A stretch of 33,061 nt of DNA from UBA7236 sp964638865 (lineage in GTDB: Bacteria; Bacteroidota; Bacteroidia; Chitinophagales; BACL12). Below the pieces are notes generated by a model. It had not been told where the DNA came from. It made no database searches and saw only the letters and a program-made list of their open reading frames with translations. A program made the position numbers and the translations under genes. How positions within the stretch are numbered: the first letter of the stretch is position 1; each line of letters opens with the position of its first letter. Below, one piece after another: positions 29,835 to 33,061 of this stretch. The stretch spans positions 1 to 33,061 of the forward strand of contig CAZXBG010000025.1 of assembly GCA_964638865.1 (NCBI GenBank), in the 5' to 3' direction.

Positions 29835-32816
29835 ATGAAGAAAGTGCTTACACTCCTCGCGGCAGTTGTTTTTCTGTCCGCAGTTAACGCCCAAGTTACA
29901 CACCAAAAAGACCCTTTTACAAAAACATTTATTCAAAACACAAAACGACTTCCAAATCAGCAAATACAAGCTGAAATGCGCAAGAGTGTGGCTTGGATAA
30001 GCTTCAAACAATCGCATGGCGATTGGTGGGTTGAATTTAATGAACAAACCGCCACACCTCACCGTGCATTTGGAACACCTATTGCTACAAGTGGCGCTAC
30101 ACCTGAATTACAGGCATTTAATTTTATAACCGGCGAACTTAAAGGGTTTAATATTAAAGGAAGTGATTTGGTTTTAATGGCAAATAATACTACTTCAAAA
30201 TACCATTATATTACCTACATACAGCAATACAATGGACTCGATATTTTGTGGAGCGAGGCAACTGTGCGTTTGAGTTTGGCAGGCAAAGTGATTATGTTCG
30301 GGTTGGATATTTATGATAATATCACCGTATCTGCAATCCCCGGAATAAATGCAGAAGGAATCAAATCCTTTGCTTCCGCAGATTTTACAATCCCGGTGAA
30401 CGAAATAACCGTTAATCCTGACTTAAAAATACTGCCGGTTTCAGGTGAAGCAGGTTTGGAATACAAACTGGTTTACGAGGTAACTGTAAATACTATGAAC
30501 GCTAATAATATTCCCGGCAAATACTATTCTTTGGTAGATGCAAATTCAGGAAAAGTTTATTATCGTCAAAACGAAGTAAAAGAATGTGGTGCATTTTTAA
30601 TGACCGCCGATGTTCAGGTAAATAGCGATATCACCGACAATCCTCTGGTAGCCCCGGTTAACCGGGGATTACCTTATTTACGTGTTGAAATTGATGGCGA
30701 CGATTATTATACAGATGCCAATGGTTTTTTAACCGTAAATACTATCACTGAGCCAACTCCTGCAACAATTGATCTTATTGGAAGATATGCAAGAGTGAGC
30801 CAGGGAACAGGTGCTACAAATATTGAAAGCATAGATATTACGCTTAATCCGGGTTTAAATCTCATCGAGTTTGATGAGGAATCCGGTGCAATGCCTTCAG
30901 AAGTTTCGGCTTATTATTGGCAGAATATCGTTCACGACCACATGAAATTTTATTTCCCGACTTTTACGGATCTTGATTTTGATCAGTTAATTCGCGTGGA
31001 AAGAACTGATGGATCTTGTAATGCATTTTATGATGGAACCAGTACAAATTTTTACCAGGATGGTGGTGGATGTCCATCTACCGGTTTATTTAATGATGTT
31101 GTTATGCATGAATATGGCCATGGAATTAATTATGATCTTTATCTGGATCTTGGTGATCCAGGTGGGATGAACAATGGCGCTATGCATGAAGGTTATGCCG
31201 ATCTTTGGGGAATGACTGTTACCGATAATCCTATTTTAGGTCAAGGATTTTTAGGCGGTGCCGGAACAAATGTGCGCAGATATGATTTGGAACCAAAGGT
31301 ATATCCTGCCGACCTCGTTGGTGAGGTGCATGCAGATGGTGAGATTATTGCAGGTGCATGGTGGGATGTAAATGAGAATTTTGGGGCTGATCTTATTTCC
31401 ATGACTGAATTATGGATGGAAACGCATAATGCAACAATTGATGGTGCCGATGGAAATGAAGGAGAAATATTCAGAGATGTTTTATTAGAAGCACTTATTG
31501 CAGATGATGATAATGCGGATCTTGGTGACGGTACACCAAATGATGATATCATAACAGATGCTTTTTGTGAGCACGGAATTACACTTATTGGTAATATAGG
31601 ACTTGACCACACCGAATTTACTACTCCTGTTGAAGTAGATGTGCCTTTAGTGGTTGAAACAGACCTGGAAGTAGATTATCCAGAGTATATAGGATCTGCT
31701 TCTTTATTTTATAGAACAACAGGTGCTGGTGCTTACACGGAAACTATTATGACAGAAATTGTCGGAACCACCTATCAGGGAACAATTCCTGCACAAGCAC
31801 AAGGAACTATTATAGAATATTACTTCAAGATTGAAGATACTAATGGTTGTGGGGGAGTTGTTTTACCTATAAATGCAGATCTTGCAGTGGAACCAAACCT
31901 TCCTTATTTTGCCTTGGTTGGATTTGAATTAATTGAGTTTGAAGATTTTGACAATGAATTCGGCAGTTGGGAAGTGAATCCATTTGGAACTGATAATGCA
32001 GCAACAGGTGCCTGGGATATAAATACGCCAATATCTTCCACCGATGGTACCGGATATATGGTTCAAACTGAATCAGACCATACAACCGGTGCAGGTAATC
32101 TTTGTGCTTTTACAGGTAATGCGGGTGAATTCGATGGAGTTGGAACAAACGATGTAGACAACGGTTTTACTACTCTGCGGTCGCCATTTTTTGATGTTAC
32201 AGATTATACAGATCCTGTCTTTACTTATTACAGAAAATATTCTAATGCATCGCCAACAAGTGCTAACCCCGGCAATGATGTTTGGCAAGTATATATAACC
32301 GATAACGGTAGTGATTGGACCAGAGTAGAAAGAACACATACGGAAGATAATGATTGGAGAAGAAATACCGTTCGGGTATTAGATTATGTTGATCTCACAG
32401 CAGATGTTGCAATGACATTTATAGCACAGGACAGCTTTATTGTTGATGCAGAATTAAGTGGCGGAAGTTTGGTGGAAGCTGCAATCGATGATCTGTTCTT
32501 ATACGATTGGGAAGATGTTATTATAGATACAACAGAAGATACAACTCAAAATGCAATAGAAGAGGAATTAATTATTTCAGGTATTTTCCCAAATCCTGCA
32601 AATGAAAGTGTGACTATTTTCTTTAATGATATCTCAGGTGATGTTGCACTGGTATTATCAAATGCAATAGGTGAAATGATATTGACCGAAAATTTAAATG
32701 CAATTGCAAATACCTCCTTTACCATTAATACTGCACAATTACCTCAGGGAATTTATACACTTAGTGTTAAAAATGAAGGAACGGTCCAAAATAAAAGGAT
32801 TATTATACAACATTAA
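29835..32816 (+). CDS. Secreted M36 (fungalysin)-type metalloprotease with type IX sorting domain
   Basis: 993 residues. The signal peptide MKKVLTLLAAVVFLSAVNAQ is followed by a propeptide of the fungalysin/thermolysin propeptide (FTP) and PepSY type (about 40-250; YHYITYIQQYNGLDILWSEA). The catalytic domain has the zinc motif H425-E-Y-G-H429 (VVMHEYGHGINYDL) and the third ligand E452 in MHEGYADLWG, the spacing of M36 enzymes. A second beta-sandwich region (about 590-880) includes SLFYRTTGAGAYTETIM and a MAM/jelly-roll-like stretch with FTTLRSPFFDVTDY. The C-terminus is a type IX sorting domain (FPNPANESVTIFFND, GIYTLSVKNEG). It is expected to degrade extracellular proteins. A long leader and its own promoter and terminator make it monocistronic. 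Confidence 0.9.
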   Translation: MKKVLTLLAAVVFLSAVNAQVTHQKDPFTKTFIQNTKRLPNQQIQAEMRKSVAWISFKQSHGDWWVEFNEQTATPHRAFGTPIATSGATPELQAFNFITGELKGFNIKGSDLVLMANNTTSKYHYITYIQQYNGLDILWSEATVRLSLAGKVIMFGLDIYDNITVSAIPGINAEGIKSFASADFTIPVNEITVNPDLKILPVSGEAGLEYKLVYEVTVNTMNANNIPGKYYSLVDANSGKVYYRQNEVKECGAFLMTADVQVNSDITDNPLVAPVNRGLPYLRVEIDGDDYYTDANGFLTVNTITEPTPATIDLIGRYARVSQGTGATNIESIDITLNPGLNLIEFDEESGAMPSEVSAYYWQNIVHDHMKFYFPTFTDLDFDQLIRVERTDGSCNAFYDGTSTNFYQDGGGCPSTGLFNDVVMHEYGHGINYDLYLDLGDPGGMNNGAMHEGYADLWGMTVTDNPILGQGFLGGAGTNVRRYDLEPKVYPADLVGEVHADGEIIAGAWWDVNENFGADLISMTELWMETHNATIDGADGNEGEIFRDVLLEALIADDDNADLGDGTPNDDIITDAFCEHGITLIGNIGLDHTEFTTPVEVDVPLVVETDLEVDYPEYIGSASLFYRTTGAGAYTETIMTEIVGTTYQGTIPAQAQGTIIEYYFKIEDTNGCGGVVLPINADLAVEPNLPYFALVGFELIEFEDFDNEFGSWEVNPFGTDNAATGAWDINTPISSTDGTGYMVQTESDHTTGAGNLCAFTGNAGEFDGVGTNDVDNGFTTLRSPFFDVTDYTDPVFTYYRKYSNASPTSANPGNDVWQVYITDNGSDWTRVERTHTEDNDWRRNTVRVLDYVDLTADVAMTFIAQDSFIVDAELSGGSLVEAAIDDLFLYDWEDVIIDTTEDTTQNAIEEELIISGIFPNPANESVTIFFNDISGDVALVLSNAIGEMILTENLNAIANTSFTINTAQLPQGIYTLSVKNEGTVQNKRIIIQH

Positions 32817-32837
32817 ATCAAATAAAAATTAATAATT

Positions 32838-32873
32838 AAAAAGGCGTTCCTGTTTTTCATGAGCGCCTTTTTT
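32838..32873 (+). terminator. Terminator of the protease gene
   Basis: AAAAAGGCG (32838-32846) pairs with CGCCTTTTTT (32864-32873) around a 17-base loop, with a T run on the right. Confidence 0.85.
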
Positions 32874-32923
32874 ATCAATATTCAGTTGATGAGCTTGCCG
32901 ACTGAGTGAGTGTCTGGTAATAT

Positions 32924-32989
32924 GTTTGAAAATGAGAAATGCCCGCCCGAATGACACGGTCGGACGGGAGGTATGAGTTTGAAAATGAG
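32924..32989 (+). repeat. GC-rich hairpin between two copies of a 13-base direct repeat
   Basis: GTTTGAAAATGAG occurs at 32924-32936 and again at 32977-32989. Between them CCCGCCCGA (32942-32950) and TCGGACGGG (32960-32968) form a 9-bp stem with one mismatch and a 9-base loop. The hairpin is far richer in GC than its surroundings. Confidence 0.6.
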
Positions 32990-33012
32990 TTATGAGTTAT
33001 GAGTAATGAGTT
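32985..33012 (+). repeat. Four tandem 7-mers, ATGAGTT type
   Basis: ATGAGTT, ATGAGTT, ATGAGTA and ATGAGTT, overlapping the end of the 13-base direct repeat. A further ATGAGT lies at the very end of the window (33056-33061), so another tract may continue beyond it. Confidence 0.85.
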
Positions 33013-33061
33013 TAATTCAAGATACTAGTATGTTTCACGATTCAAGCCTCGCGAAATGAGT

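Overview
This is a 33 kb piece of an AT-rich genome from the phylum Bacteroidota, probably a scaffolded environmental or metagenome-assembled genome, since a run of exactly 100 Ns marks a scaffold join at 13846-13945. The phylum call rests on several independent signs: three secreted proteins ending in type IX secretion (Por) sorting domains (323-1882, 26234-27571, 29835-32816), a DUF2027-Smr protein, a PorT-like outer-membrane barrel, a BatA/dihydroorotase/DUF4199 cluster, and promoter -7 boxes of the TAnnTTTG type in front of many genes. No tRNA, insertion sequence, CRISPR array, prophage or integration site was seen.

Layout. 1-1882: end of a truncated gene and a type IX-sorted secreted protein. 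1924-5223: a methyltransferase (minus strand), the DUF2027-Smr protein, the RNase P RNA (rnpB), a tiny zinc-ribbon protein and a MORN-repeat exported protein. 5349-6885: an NtrC-type sigma-54 response regulator followed by a 53-residue membrane peptide. 7064-8359 (minus): a STAS-domain protein and ribonuclease Z, divergent from clpC (8581-11148). clpC and fabI converge on one bidirectional terminator. 12126-13783: an exported protein, a cytochrome oxidase subunit III-like membrane protein, and a small Lys/Ala-rich exported protein.

13946-19441 is one tight plus-strand operon: a BatA-type membrane protein that has lost its N-terminus to the assembly gap, a dihydroorotase homologue stripped of its metal ligands, a DUF4199 membrane protein, a GT2 glycosyltransferase with two C-terminal membrane helices, and a GT4 glycosyltransferase. 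19446-23839: two APC-family amino-acid permeases on either side of isocitrate dehydrogenase (icd). 23989-26104: a coiled-coil lipoprotein and ruvB. 26234-32816: a secreted protein of unknown function, an outer-membrane barrel protein, a 92-residue conserved-looking protein translationally coupled to a PhnP-like metallo-hydrolase, and a large M36-type secreted metalloprotease.

Most genes are ordinary housekeeping or Bacteroidota core functions. I did not find a convincing new defence or mobile system. The less ordinary signals are: the catalytically dead dihydroorotase in an envelope-type operon; intergenic spacers filled with short tandem repeats of period 7 (and one of period 8) whose unit sequence differs from spacer to spacer; promoters so close to ruvB and the oxidase-III gene that these transcripts may be nearly leaderless; a palindrome in the divergent promoter at 28.5 kb; and a short GC-rich spacer at 6.9-7.06 kb with a protein-like reverse reading frame but no start codon.
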